NCBI RefSeq assembly: GCF_001650735.1
Contig: NZ_LXVY01000027.1
Coordinates: 186,001 to 250,000, forward strand
Direction: 5' to 3'
Length of the DNA stretch: 64,000 nucleotides
Origin: Sphingomonas sp. TDK1
GTDB lineage: Bacteria; Pseudomonadota; Alphaproteobacteria; Sphingomonadales; Sphingomonadaceae
Of this stretch, positions 9,473 through 21,464 are shown one piece after another. Below the pieces are notes generated by a model. It was not told where the DNA came from, ran no database searches, and saw only the letters and a program-made list of their open reading frames with translations. Within the stretch, counting starts at the first letter, position 1. The number at the start of each line of letters is the position of its first letter. The position numbers and the translations under genes are program-made.

Positions 9473-10477
9473 CTAGCCCGCCACCGGCCAGCCGTCGCGG
9501 GTCCAGCGCAGTCGCTGGACCTGCAGCGTCGGCGTCCCCTTCCGCCGCGTGTCATAGGCGTGATAGACGATATAGTCGTCGCCGCGCTCCTGCAGGATCG
9601 AGGCGCCACCTCGCCCGACGAAGCGGCTGCCGGTATCGCGACCGTTCGCAAGCACCGTGGTGCCGCCGCCCTCCAGCATCGGTTGCCCATCGCGATCGCG
9701 ATAGGGTCCTTCCGGCGCCTCCGCGCGGCCGACCACGGTGCGATAGCTGCTCGCCGCCCCCCGACAGCAGAAATCGAAGGACGCGAAGAGATAGTAGCGG
9801 CCGCCATGACGGAGGACGAACGGCGCTTCGACCGCGCCCGGCGACGGCCGGCGCGCCAGCGATCGTGGCGCCGTATCGCCGATCAACCGGAGCCCGGTCG
9901 CAGGATCGATCCGGACCAGTTTGATGCCGGACCAGAAACTGCCGAACACCAGCCAGGCACGCCCCTGTGCATCGCTGAATGCCATGGGATCGATCGCGTT
10001 GAAGTCGTCGGCTGGTCCGGATTGCACGACCGGTCCACGATCGATCCAATGGACGGCAGGCGCGGCCGGGTCGATGCGCGTTGCCGTCGCCAGGCCGATG
10101 GCGGACCGGTTCTTCCCGAACGTGGAGACGGCATAATAGAGGCGATACTGGTTGCCGACTTTCGAAAGGTCCGGTGCCCACATGCCGGTCGCGCCCGGAA
10201 CCGCGGTGCGGACCCAGTCCGGCAGGGCCGCAAAGCCTGCGCCTCGCAGCGTCCAGCGGCGCAGATCGGTAGAGGTGCGTAACGGCAACAGCCCCTGGGG
10301 ACTCCCGACGTGGCCGGTACTGAACAAATAGTAGGCGTCGCCAAGCTTGCGGATCGTGGGATCATGCACCCCGTCTATTGCCCCCTCCGAGGCGATGGAC
10401 GCAGCGGGCGGCGCGCCGGCTGCCCCACTATCGCGCGCGGGGAGCAGCGCCAGCACGAGGGCCGCCAGAAGGCTCAT
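9473..10477 (-). CDS. GH43 arabinan endo-1,5-alpha-L-arabinanase-like enzyme
   Basis: 334 residues with an N-terminal hydrophobic signal (LLAALVLALLPA). The GH43 catalytic triad is visible: D39 in GVHDPTI, D163 in NAIDPMAF and E217 in AVEAPFV. The segment FASFDFCCRG and the GSFWSGIKL stretch are typical of endo-arabinanases, which cut the alpha-1,5-linked arabinan backbone. Its ATG overlaps the stop of the upstream GH43 gene by 4 nt (ATGA at 10474-10477), so the two are translationally coupled. Endo- and exo-acting arabinan enzymes encoded together make an arabinan-degrading pair likely. Confidence 0.85.
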   Translation of the reverse strand: MSLLAALVLALLPARDSGAAGAPPAASIASEGAIDGVHDPTIRKLGDAYYLFSTGHVGSPQGLLPLRTSTDLRRWTLRGAGFAALPDWVRTAVPGATGMWAPDLSKVGNQYRLYYAVSTFGKNRSAIGLATATRIDPAAPAVHWIDRGPVVQSGPADDFNAIDPMAFSDAQGRAWLVFGSFWSGIKLVRIDPATGLRLIGDTAPRSLARRPSPGAVEAPFVLRHGGRYYLFASFDFCCRGAASSYRTVVGRAEAPEGPYRDRDGQPMLEGGGTTVLANGRDTGSRFVGRGGASILQERGDDYIVYHAYDTRRKGTPTLQVQRLRWTRDGWPVAG

Positions 10478-11547
10478 GACCGCTGCAGCGGACCGTTGGC
10501 CACGGGCTCACCGAAATCCGGCGATCCGTCGGCGCGGTAGCGGAAATACTGCATGCGCGTGTGCCGGTTAGGATCGAACAGCGGATCGCCCTTTATCTCC
10601 GCATAATCGCGGGCGTGGTATACCAGCACGTCGCGCCCCTGTTCGTCGACGGTGAAGCTGTTGTGGCCGGGCCCGAAGATCTTGTGCGCTGCCGAGGTCT
10701 TGAACACGGGCAGGGGCGACTTGGTCCAGCTTGCCGGATCCATCAGGTCGGCATCGGCGCGGGCAGTCAGCATGCCCAGGCAATAGCGCGCATCGGTGGC
10801 GCTCGCCGAATAGGTCATGAACAACCGGCCGTTGCGGAGGAGCACGGCCGGCGCTTCATTCACCTTGAAGCCCTGCACTTCCCAATCCAGCGTGGGCACC
10901 GACAGCCGCGCAGGCTTGGCCGCGAGCGTCAGCGGCGTGGCGAGCGGCGCAAGATACAGGTTGGAGTTGGTGTCGATCCCCGGCTCGCGCTGCGCCCAGG
11001 CCAGATAGCGCCGCCCCTTGTGGACGAAGCTGGTGGAATCGAGATTGAACGTGTCCCATGGCGTCTCGAGTTGTCCGAGCACCGTCCAGTTGCCGGTCAT
11101 CGGGTCCGCGCCGTCGCAGGCGATGGCGTAGGTGCGGATGCGGAACACATCCTCGCCGCCCCCGCTCGGGCCCGCGGCGAAATACATGATCCATCTGCCG
11201 TCGACGAGGTGCAATTCGGGCGCCCAGAGAAAGCCCGACATCGGCCCGCTCGCGCGATGCCGCCAGAGCACGCGTTCCGGCGCATTGGAAAGGCCGGCAA
11301 GGGTGCGGGCGCGCCGCAGCACCAGCCGATCATATTCCGGCACCGAACCGGTCAGATAGTACCAGCCATCGCTATGCCGGAAGACCTGCGCGTCGGCGCG
11401 CTGCCGCACGACCGGATTGACGAGGGCAGCCGCACGGCCCCGCGCTGCGGCAGGCGTCGCGGAGAGTGCCGCCGCCCCCGCGAGAAAGATCCGCCGGTTG
11501 AGCATGGGCGATTCGCCCTGCCCCATCGCTTGCGCTTCGTCCGTCAT
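10474..11547 (-). CDS. GH43 exo-alpha-L-arabinofuranosidase-like enzyme
   Basis: 357 residues from ATG 11547, which has GGAGAGG just upstream. ATG 11505 (MLNRRIFLAG) would also give a complete twin-arginine signal. Catalytic acids are D52 in RADAQVF, D170 in NLDSTSF and E231 in VNEAPAV. The stretch DGWYYLTGSVPEYDRLVLRR is characteristic of the GH43 branch containing exo-1,5-arabinofuranosidases that release arabinose from arabinan ends. It is coupled by a 4-nt overlap to the endo-arabinanase gene. The product probably acts outside the cytoplasm after Tat export. Confidence 0.84.
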   Translation of the reverse strand: MTDEAQAMGQGESPMLNRRIFLAGAAALSATPAAARGRAAALVNPVVRQRADAQVFRHSDGWYYLTGSVPEYDRLVLRRARTLAGLSNAPERVLWRHRASGPMSGFLWAPELHLVDGRWIMYFAAGPSGGGEDVFRIRTYAIACDGADPMTGNWTVLGQLETPWDTFNLDSTSFVHKGRRYLAWAQREPGIDTNSNLYLAPLATPLTLAAKPARLSVPTLDWEVQGFKVNEAPAVLLRNGRLFMTYSASATDARYCLGMLTARADADLMDPASWTKSPLPVFKTSAAHKIFGPGHNSFTVDEQGRDVLVYHARDYAEIKGDPLFDPNRHTRMQYFRYRADGSPDFGEPVANGPLQRS

Positions 11548-11700
11548 GTCCTCTCCCGTTCAGCGACACAAAGGCCGCTCGATCCTGCATTTCTGCCCTG
11601 GCCGCGAACCGCCGGCGAAATGCTTGGGGACGATGTGCCGAACAAGCTTCGAAATAGCAAAGCCCGTCCGTCGCCGCGGGTGCCGGACCCGGCCGGTGTC

Positions 11701-13884
11701 TCAATGGCCGGGGCGATATCGCCGCTCGACATGCCCCGCGAGTTCGTCCGGATAGAAATAGACCTTGCGCAGATTGCCGGTGGCATAGCGATCGATCTGA
11801 TCGGCAAAGTGCGGCGAGGCCGGGTTGCCGCTCTGCCCGCCTGCCATCACCGCCGTCGCCGCCACCCGGGGGCCGAAGGCGACGACCGCCACGAAGCTGT
11901 TGCCGCTGGTCCCGTAATAGCGCCTGGTGCCGGGCCACCGCTTCGCGCCGAACGACGCGAGGCTGCCCCATTGGGCAGAGGTGAACGGCACCGGCACAGA
12001 GGGTTTGGCATCGTCGAAATGGGGCTGGAGCGCGTCGTCGAGGCGCTGGAAGCGGTTGATATCGCCCCAGCGCGTCTGCCAGCTGCCGAAATCACGGGCC
12101 AGTTGGTCGACCGCGACAGAGAGGGCTGCCAGCTTCGCCGGCGCCGATACCTTCGCTGCGATATAGTCGGGCACGTTCATCCGCTCGGCCTGTGCGAAAC
12201 TGCCGACGTCGCGCCACAGCTGATCTCCCCAGTACACGGCCAGACTGGTCGCTACCGAATCCGCGCTCCAGCGATAGTTCCAGGCTGCCAGCGTCGCGAT
12301 CGGCGCGGCCAGCGCCGCGCGTCGCGGATCGGTTGCGGGCAAGGCACGCCATGCGGCCACCAGCTCCGGCAGCAGCTTTGCGAAAGCAGGCAGATACGGG
12401 TCGAATGCCGCCGCGCGCAGCCGCTCCGGCGTCCAGCCGCTTTTGCCGGTCAGCAGCAGGTCGGCGTGAACGCCGCGGGCATTGCCGCCGACCTGGTCCA
12501 TGTAGCGCGGATACGCCTTCGCCTTGGGACTGTCCGCCCCGGCGGCACTCCACGGCCAGTCATTGGTATTATGCGCCCACCCGGTATTCGGGTTGAGCAC
12601 GCTCGGCAGGCTGGGAAGCGTGTGCAGCCCCTTCCAGTCGGTCGCGGGGTCGCTGCCGTCGACCGGCCGCGTATAATCGAAGCGATCGTCCCGCACCGGC
12701 ATGAACTGCGGCATCAGGAACGCGATCTCACCCTTCGAATCTGCGAACAGCGTGTCGTTGGAGGAATTGGCCTTGCGCTCAGCCACCTGCAGATAGCTGG
12801 CGAGGTCGGTTGCCTTGGTCCGCAGGAAACTCTGCTCGAGCGCAGGCACAGGTCGCCACATCAAGGCCGTCGCGATCCAGCGGCCGCCCTTCGCCGCGAC
12901 GATGGGCCCATGGTGCGTTCGCCAGATAGTGAAGCGCCGCTCCGCCATGGATCCGTCCGCCTTGCGATAGCGCAGTGCCACGACCCGCGACTGCACCGAT
13001 CGCGTCTCTACGCCGTACCGATAGGCCCAGCCATCGCCCCGTCGCACGATATGTTCGGCAAAGGCGTCGACATTATCGACCGTCGCGGACGTGTGCATCC
13101 ACCCTGCCTTGGCGTTGAAGCCCTGATAGACGAAGAACTGCCCCCAGGTGCTCGCCCCATAGGCGTTGAGCCCCTCGTCGCTCGTCACCTGCGCTTCGGA
13201 GCGAAAGTAGAAGCTGGTATGCGGGTTGATCAGCAGCAACGCGCGCCCGTCCGCGGTACGCTTCGGCGCGATTGCGATCCCGTTCGAGCCGGAAGGTTCG
13301 CGCGGCACGCTGCCCTGCTCCTCCGGCGTCGGTGGCGTCGGATTGCCGTAGAAGGTCTTCAGGTCGGTCAGCGAGATCCGCTCGATGTCGCCGCCGATGC
13401 TGCCTTCGGTGAAGCTCAGCGCCATCCAAGGCTCGAACCGGGTGAGCACCTTGGGCTTCACCGCCGGATGCGTTGCCAGATAGAAGTTCAACCCGTCCGC
13501 CCACGCGTCCATCAGCGCGCGGAGCCAGGCAGGACTGCGCGCATAGTCCTGTCGCAATTCCTCCGGATCGACGAAGAGGCGCTGGCGCAGATCGGACCAT
13601 AGGGCGTCCTCGCCCTCCGCCTCTGCGGTACGCCCCAAGGCGGTGAGGTAATTCGCCTCGATCCGCCCGAAATCATCCTCGGCCTGGGCGTAGGTCATGC
13701 CGAACACCGCATCGGCGTCGCTCTTGCCCCGGATGTGGGGGATGCCCCAATCGTCGCGCGTGATCGTGACGCGGTCCGCCTCGGCCTGCCAGCGCGCGCG
13801 CTCGGGGTCCGGCGCGGCGGCGGTCGCGCCCAGCAACGCCAAGAGAAGCAACGGATTGCGCGCACGGCGGATCAGCGTATCCAT
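11701..13884 (-). CDS. Penicillin-acylase-family Ntn hydrolase
   Basis: 727 residues with an N-terminal signal (LLLLALLGATAAA). The family is Ntn amidohydrolase: a single precursor is cut autocatalytically before a nucleophile Ser into alpha and beta chains. The expected processing site is G199-S200-N201 in EPSGSNGIAIAP, and the early motif DDWGIPHIRGKSDADAVFGMTYAQAEDDF is the classic alpha-chain signature. Substrates in this family include penicillins, cephalosporins and acyl-homoserine lactones. The Ser-Asn-Gly-Ile-Ala context resembles the AHL acylase side, but specificity is not settled. It is divergent from a secreted amidohydrolase gene 27 nt away, so both probably share a promoter region. 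Confidence 0.87.
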   Translation of the reverse strand: MDTLIRRARNPLLLLALLGATAAAPDPERARWQAEADRVTITRDDWGIPHIRGKSDADAVFGMTYAQAEDDFGRIEANYLTALGRTAEAEGEDALWSDLRQRLFVDPEELRQDYARSPAWLRALMDAWADGLNFYLATHPAVKPKVLTRFEPWMALSFTEGSIGGDIERISLTDLKTFYGNPTPPTPEEQGSVPREPSGSNGIAIAPKRTADGRALLLINPHTSFYFRSEAQVTSDEGLNAYGASTWGQFFVYQGFNAKAGWMHTSATVDNVDAFAEHIVRRGDGWAYRYGVETRSVQSRVVALRYRKADGSMAERRFTIWRTHHGPIVAAKGGRWIATALMWRPVPALEQSFLRTKATDLASYLQVAERKANSSNDTLFADSKGEIAFLMPQFMPVRDDRFDYTRPVDGSDPATDWKGLHTLPSLPSVLNPNTGWAHNTNDWPWSAAGADSPKAKAYPRYMDQVGGNARGVHADLLLTGKSGWTPERLRAAAFDPYLPAFAKLLPELVAAWRALPATDPRRAALAAPIATLAAWNYRWSADSVATSLAVYWGDQLWRDVGSFAQAERMNVPDYIAAKVSAPAKLAALSVAVDQLARDFGSWQTRWGDINRFQRLDDALQPHFDDAKPSVPVPFTSAQWGSLASFGAKRWPGTRRYYGTSGNSFVAVVAFGPRVAATAVMAGGQSGNPASPHFADQIDRYATGNLRKVYFYPDELAGHVERRYRPGH

Positions 13885-13911
13885 GCCTCGAGACTAGAGG
13901 GGGGAAGGCGG

Positions 13912-15195
13912 ATGGCCAAGCGTTGGTTGGCGGTTCTTGGCGCGCTGACGCTGGGCGGTCCTGCAACGGCGCAGCAGCCGCAGCCTGCGGCCATGTTGCT
14001 CAAGCCGGCGGGAGTGTTCGACGCGGTCGACGGCGAGGTTCATCCCGGCTGGCAGGTGCTGGTGCGGGGCGAACGGATCGTCGCAGTCGGACCGAACCTC
14101 GCCGCGCCCGCCGATACGATCGTGATCCCGCTTGAAGGCGATACGCTGATGCCGGGCATGATCGAGGGCCATGCCCATCTCTTCCTGCATCCCTATAACG
14201 AAGCCAGCTGGGACGATCAGGTGCTGCATGAGCCGGTGGCGCTCCGCACCGCACGGGCGGTGGCGCAGGCCCGGGCGACGCTCCACGCCGGCTTCACCAG
14301 CCTGCGCGATCTCGGCACCGAAGGCGCCGGCTATGCCGATGTCGGGCTGAAGGCGGCGATCGACCAGGGTATCGTCGAAGGGCCGCGCCTGCAGGTGGCG
14401 ACCCGCGCGATCGTCGCGCTCGGCGCCTATGGTCCCAAGGGCTTCGAACCCGGCATCGCGGTGCCGCAGGGTGCCGAGGAAGTCTCCGGCGCCGAGCAGA
14501 TGGTCGCGGCGGTCCGGCGCCAGATTGCCGCGGGCGCCGACTGGATCAAGCTCTATGCCGATTATCGCTGGCGCCCCGGCGAGGAGAGCCGCGCGACGCT
14601 AAGCCTGGAGGAGATCAAGGCGGCGGTCGCCGCCGCCCATGATGCCGGACGACCCGTCGCGGTACATGCCGCCACCGCGGAGGGGATGCGCCGCGCGATC
14701 GAAGCAGGCGTCGACACGATCGAGCATGGCTATGGGGGCACGCCCGCGATCTTCGCCGCCATGGCCGCCAGGAAGATTGCGCTCTGCCCGACCCTCGCCG
14801 CCTCGGACGCCACGTCCCGCTATCGCGGTTGGAACGGGCAGGAACCCGCACCGGCAGCCGTGCTGGCCAATCGCGAAAGCTTCCGGCGCGCGCTCCGCGC
14901 CGGCGTTCCCATCTGCATGGGCGGCGATGTCGGCGTCTACGCACATGGCGAGAATGCGCGCGAGATGGTGCTGCTCGCCGCTGCCGGCATGCGGTCCGCC
15001 GACGTGTTGATGGCAGCCACGTCGGGCAATGCCCGCTGGTCCGGACAGGCGGCACGGCTGGGTGCGATCAAGCCTGGGCTCATCGCCGATCTCGTCGCCG
15101 TGGCGGGCGACCCCGCGCGAGACATCCAGGCGGTTCGCGCCGTGCGCTTCGTGATGCAGGGCGGAAAGGTCGTGCCGCTGGAACCACCCCGCTGA
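13912..15195 (+). CDS. Secreted metal-dependent amidohydrolase (imidazolonepropionase/prolidase-like)
   Basis: The start is ATG 13912 with GGGGGAAGG upstream; the longer frame from 13735 runs antisense into the acylase gene and is rejected. The protein has 427 residues and a signal ending at TAQQ. Amidohydrolase landmarks are in order: HxH in MIEGHAHLF, a lysine in WIKLYADYRW (probably the carboxylated metal bridge), His in AVHAATAEG, His in TIEHGYGG and Asp in GGDVGVYAHG. Related proteins hydrolyse Xaa-Pro dipeptides, cyclic imides or lactams. Its position beside a periplasmic acylase suggests shared regulation and work on amide-type compounds in the same compartment. Confidence 0.85.
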   Translation: MAKRWLAVLGALTLGGPATAQQPQPAAMLLKPAGVFDAVDGEVHPGWQVLVRGERIVAVGPNLAAPADTIVIPLEGDTLMPGMIEGHAHLFLHPYNEASWDDQVLHEPVALRTARAVAQARATLHAGFTSLRDLGTEGAGYADVGLKAAIDQGIVEGPRLQVATRAIVALGAYGPKGFEPGIAVPQGAEEVSGAEQMVAAVRRQIAAGADWIKLYADYRWRPGEESRATLSLEEIKAAVAAAHDAGRPVAVHAATAEGMRRAIEAGVDTIEHGYGGTPAIFAAMAARKIALCPTLAASDATSRYRGWNGQEPAPAAVLANRESFRRALRAGVPICMGGDVGVYAHGENAREMVLLAAAGMRSADVLMAATSGNARWSGQAARLGAIKPGLIADLVAVAGDPARDIQAVRAVRFVMQGGKVVPLEPPR

Positions 15196-15247
15196 AATAA
15201 TGCCGGTCGGTGCGCCCGCGATCATTTTCCGCACTCGAGCGGGGCGA

Positions 15248-16417
15248 TCAGGCTGATGCGGAACGCGAACCTCCGGCAGGCCCCGTGTCGTCGCAAGGGA
15301 GCAGCACGACAAAGGTAGACCCCGCGCCCACGACGCTGCTCGCGAGCTCGATGACGCCTCCGTGCAGGACGACGAGCTGCCGTACCAGCGCCAGACCGAT
15401 GCCGAGACCTTCGGGCTGCTCCTCGCCGCGGTCCACCTGCGCGAACAACTCGAAAACCTGTGCCTGCATCTCCGGCGGAATGCCGACACCGGTGTCGGCG
15501 ACCTCGATCGCAACCCGCGTCCCTTCGCGACGTACGGCAAGGGCGATCGTCCCGCCCGGCGGGGTATATTTGGCGGCATTGGCCAGCAGGTTGCTCACCA
15601 CCTGGGCGATGCGCGCCTGATCGGCACGCAGCCAGATCGGTGCCTCCGGCATGTCGATCGTGAAGCGATGCCCGCGTGCCTCGATCTGCGGCCGGCTGAT
15701 TTCCACCGCCAGGGTCACCGCATCGGCAAGCTGCATGCGATCGACGCGCAGCACGATCTTGCCCTGGTCGATCCGGGCGACGTCCAGCAGATCCTCGATC
15801 AGCCGCGTCATGTGGCCGATCTGACGGTCCATCTGGCTGCGTATCTGCTCGGACGCCTCGACGGACCGGCTGCGGGCAAGAAGGTGCAGGCCGGCGCCCA
15901 GCGCCATGATCGGATTGCGCAGCTCGTGCCCGACCATGCCGAGAAATGCATTCTTGCGCCGGTCGGCCAGCTGCAGGCTCCGTGTCATCCGCTCCAGCTC
16001 GTCGCGTTGCGCCACAATCTGCCGACGCTGCTCGTAGAGATCGAAGAAGACGTTGCTCTTCGACCGGAGGATGGCGGCATCGATCGGCTTCTGGAGGAAA
16101 TCCACCGCTCCCGCCTCATAGCCGCGGAAACGACGCTGCGCATCGGCGCTGCCAGCCGTGAGGAAGATGATCGGGACATGCCGGGTCCGCTCATTGGCGC
16201 GCAGGAATTCGGCAAGCTCGAACCCATCCATGCCGGGCATCTGCACGTCGAGCAGCGCCAGCGCGACGTCATGGACCAGCAGCAGTTCCAACGCCTCATC
16301 GCCCGAGCGCGCCTTCAGGCATTCCAGCCCGTCGCGTCGCAGCAACGCCTCCAGCGCCAGCAGGTTTTCGTCGAGATCATCGACGAGCAGGAACTTCACG
16401 GGAACCGGGGGGGACAT
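15248..16417 (-). CDS. Response regulator-histidine kinase hybrid (REC-HisKA-HATPase)
   Basis: The start is ATG 16417, 5 nt after the CheB stop, giving 389 residues; the longer frame to 16822 is antisense-like. Residues 1-120 form a receiver domain with phospho-acceptor D57 in LLDVQMPGMDG and K110 in LQKPID. A short coiled coil follows, then HisKA with H164 in GMVGHELRNPI and a HATPase with SNLLANAAKYT and ADTGVGIP. There is no transmembrane segment. It is the last gene of a four-gene signalling operon. The REC-before-kinase order suggests that it is itself controlled by phosphate passed from the large kinase upstream. Confidence 0.88.
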   Translation of the reverse strand: MSPPVPVKFLLVDDLDENLLALEALLRRDGLECLKARSGDEALELLLVHDVALALLDVQMPGMDGFELAEFLRANERTRHVPIIFLTAGSADAQRRFRGYEAGAVDFLQKPIDAAILRSKSNVFFDLYEQRRQIVAQRDELERMTRSLQLADRRKNAFLGMVGHELRNPIMALGAGLHLLARSRSVEASEQIRSQMDRQIGHMTRLIEDLLDVARIDQGKIVLRVDRMQLADAVTLAVEISRPQIEARGHRFTIDMPEAPIWLRADQARIAQVVSNLLANAAKYTPPGGTIALAVRREGTRVAIEVADTGVGIPPEMQAQVFELFAQVDRGEEQPEGLGIGLALVRQLVVLHGGVIELASSVVGAGSTFVVLLPCDDTGPAGGSRSASA

Positions 16418-16422
16418 GGGGC

Positions 16423-16980
16423 TCAGGCCAATCGCAGGAGGTATGGGGCAATGGCGTCGATCGCCAGTCGGGTAGCATCGGGGCAGAGGGCGAGGCCGGC
16501 GGCGGGCATGGTGCGCACCTGCGCCGTATCCGGATCCTCGACGATCGCGATGCCGCCGGCGCGGGCTACTGCGCGCAGTCCCTCGGCACCGTCCTGGTTC
16601 GCGCCGGTGAGCAGCACCGCGATCAGCCGGCTCCGCAGCGCGTCGGCAGCGCTCTCCATCAGCAGGTCGATCGCCGGACGGCTGTGGTTGACCGGTTCGT
16701 CGGCCGAGAGCGCCATGCTGCCATCCGCTTCGACGAGGAGATGATAATTGGCGGGCGCGAAATAGATGGTACCGGGCTCGGGCATCTGCTTGTCCTCCGC
16801 CTCGCATACCTGCATCCGGCACCGTGCCTGGAACAGCGTCACAAGGCCGTGGTCATGATCGGGCGGGACATGGACCACGATCAGAACGGCACGGCGGAAA
16901 TCAGCCGGAAGCGCGGGTAGCAGCGTGAGGAGCGCCTGCACCCCGCCGGCCGAGGCGCCGATGACGATCAAGTCGGTCAT
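16423..16980 (-). CDS. cheB: CheB-type methylesterase domain without receiver
   Basis: 185 residues from ATG 16980, which overlaps the cheR stop by 4 nt. The catalytic triad of chemotaxis methylesterases is present: S10 in GASAGGV, H37 in VVHVPP and D130 in TGANQDGAEG. CheB normally carries an N-terminal receiver domain; here the protein starts directly with the esterase domain. Such stand-alone domains occur in chemosensory-like operons, where regulation comes from partner proteins. It would remove glutamyl methyl esters or deamidate glutamines on a receptor-like target. The target is unknown; no methyl-accepting protein is encoded in the window. Confidence 0.88.
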   Translation of the reverse strand: MTDLIVIGASAGGVQALLTLLPALPADFRRAVLIVVHVPPDHDHGLVTLFQARCRMQVCEAEDKQMPEPGTIYFAPANYHLLVEADGSMALSADEPVNHSRPAIDLLMESAADALRSRLIAVLLTGANQDGAEGLRAVARAGGIAIVEDPDTAQVRTMPAAGLALCPDATRLAIDAIAPYLLRLA

Positions 16981-17812
16981 CGCTCGCGCCGCTGGTAGAT
17001 CTTCTCCTCGCGGACGAAGTCGGCAAAGCCCGCCGCATGGTCGGAAAAGCGCAGGCTTTCCTTGCGGCCAAGGCCAAGGAAGCCGCGGCGGACGAGCGAT
17101 TCGTCGAACAGCCCCACGGCGCGCTCCTGCAAATTGCGATCGAAGTAGATCAGCACGTTGCGGCATGAAATCAAATGCATTTCGGCAAAGACCGAATCCG
17201 TTGCCAGACTGTGATCGGAAAAGACGACGTTGGCGCGCAGGCTGCTGTCGAAAATGGCCCGGTCGTAATCGGCGACATAATAATCGGAGAGCGACGTACG
17301 CGCGCCGGACTTCTGGTGGTTTTCGGTGAACTTGCGGATCTGGTCGAGCGGATACACGCCCGCCTCGGCCGCGCGCAACGCTTTCGGATTGATGTCGGTG
17401 GCGTAGAAGATCGTGCGCTGCTCCAGCCCCTCTTCCCGGAACAGGATCGCCAGCGAATAGACTTCCTCGCCGTTGCTGCATCCGGCGATCCAGATCTTGA
17501 GCGAGGGATAGGTGCGCAGATGCGGCACGACCTTCTCGCGCAGCGCGCGGAAATAGCTGGGGTCGCGGAACATCTCGCTCACCTGGACGGTGAGATAGTT
17601 GAGCAGCTTGGCCAGCATGTCGGGATCACGCAGCAGCCGCTCCTGCAGGGCCGAGAAGCTCTCCACCCCCAGCCGTGCGCGCGCCTGGATCAACCGTCGC
17701 TTGATCGACGCGCGGGCATAGTGCCGGAAGTCGTAGTGATAGCGCCGATACAGCGCCTCGAGCAGCAGCTCTATCTCGATATCGTCGATATCGGGCTCGG
17801 GGACCTCGTCGC

Positions 17813-17816
<4 letters not shown>
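16977..17816 (-). CDS. cheR: CheR-type protein-glutamate methyltransferase
   Basis: 279 residues from ATG 17816, chosen because it overlaps the upstream kinase stop in an ATGA (17813-17816), the same coupling as at the next junction. An N-terminal helical domain (about 10-90) with YRRYHYDFRHYARASIKRR is followed by the SAM-binding domain, with IWIAGCSNGEEVYSLAI at 108-124 and ATDINPKAL at 139-147. It methylates glutamates using S-adenosylmethionine. Coupled to cheB and a large kinase but with no receptor in sight, it may modify the kinase coiled coil itself; that is inference. Confidence 0.9.
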
Positions 17817-21253
<3,437 letters not shown>

Positions 21254-21464
21254 GCACTTGATCCCGAAAAAGCCCCGCGATCCGCATACCGTCCCGCGAA
21301 AGGAGAGCAAGAGCCCTTGCGGACAGAGGCCCAGGGCGCGCTTCCTGGAACGCACTCGTTGGCCGATCAAGCGACCCGTACGCCATGGGAAACCGCCCAT
21401 CGCCTCAACCCGGCCCCGGGCAGCCTGACAGGAAGCGCCGTCGCTCTACGCGGCACCGGCCTTG

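Noticed and set aside
10561..13602. Rightward 1013-codon open frame opposite the GH43 and acylase genes
   Set aside because: It is antisense to two genes with full catalytic motifs, has an Arg-rich unstructured composition, no family motif and no ribosome site. It is a GC-driven shadow frame.
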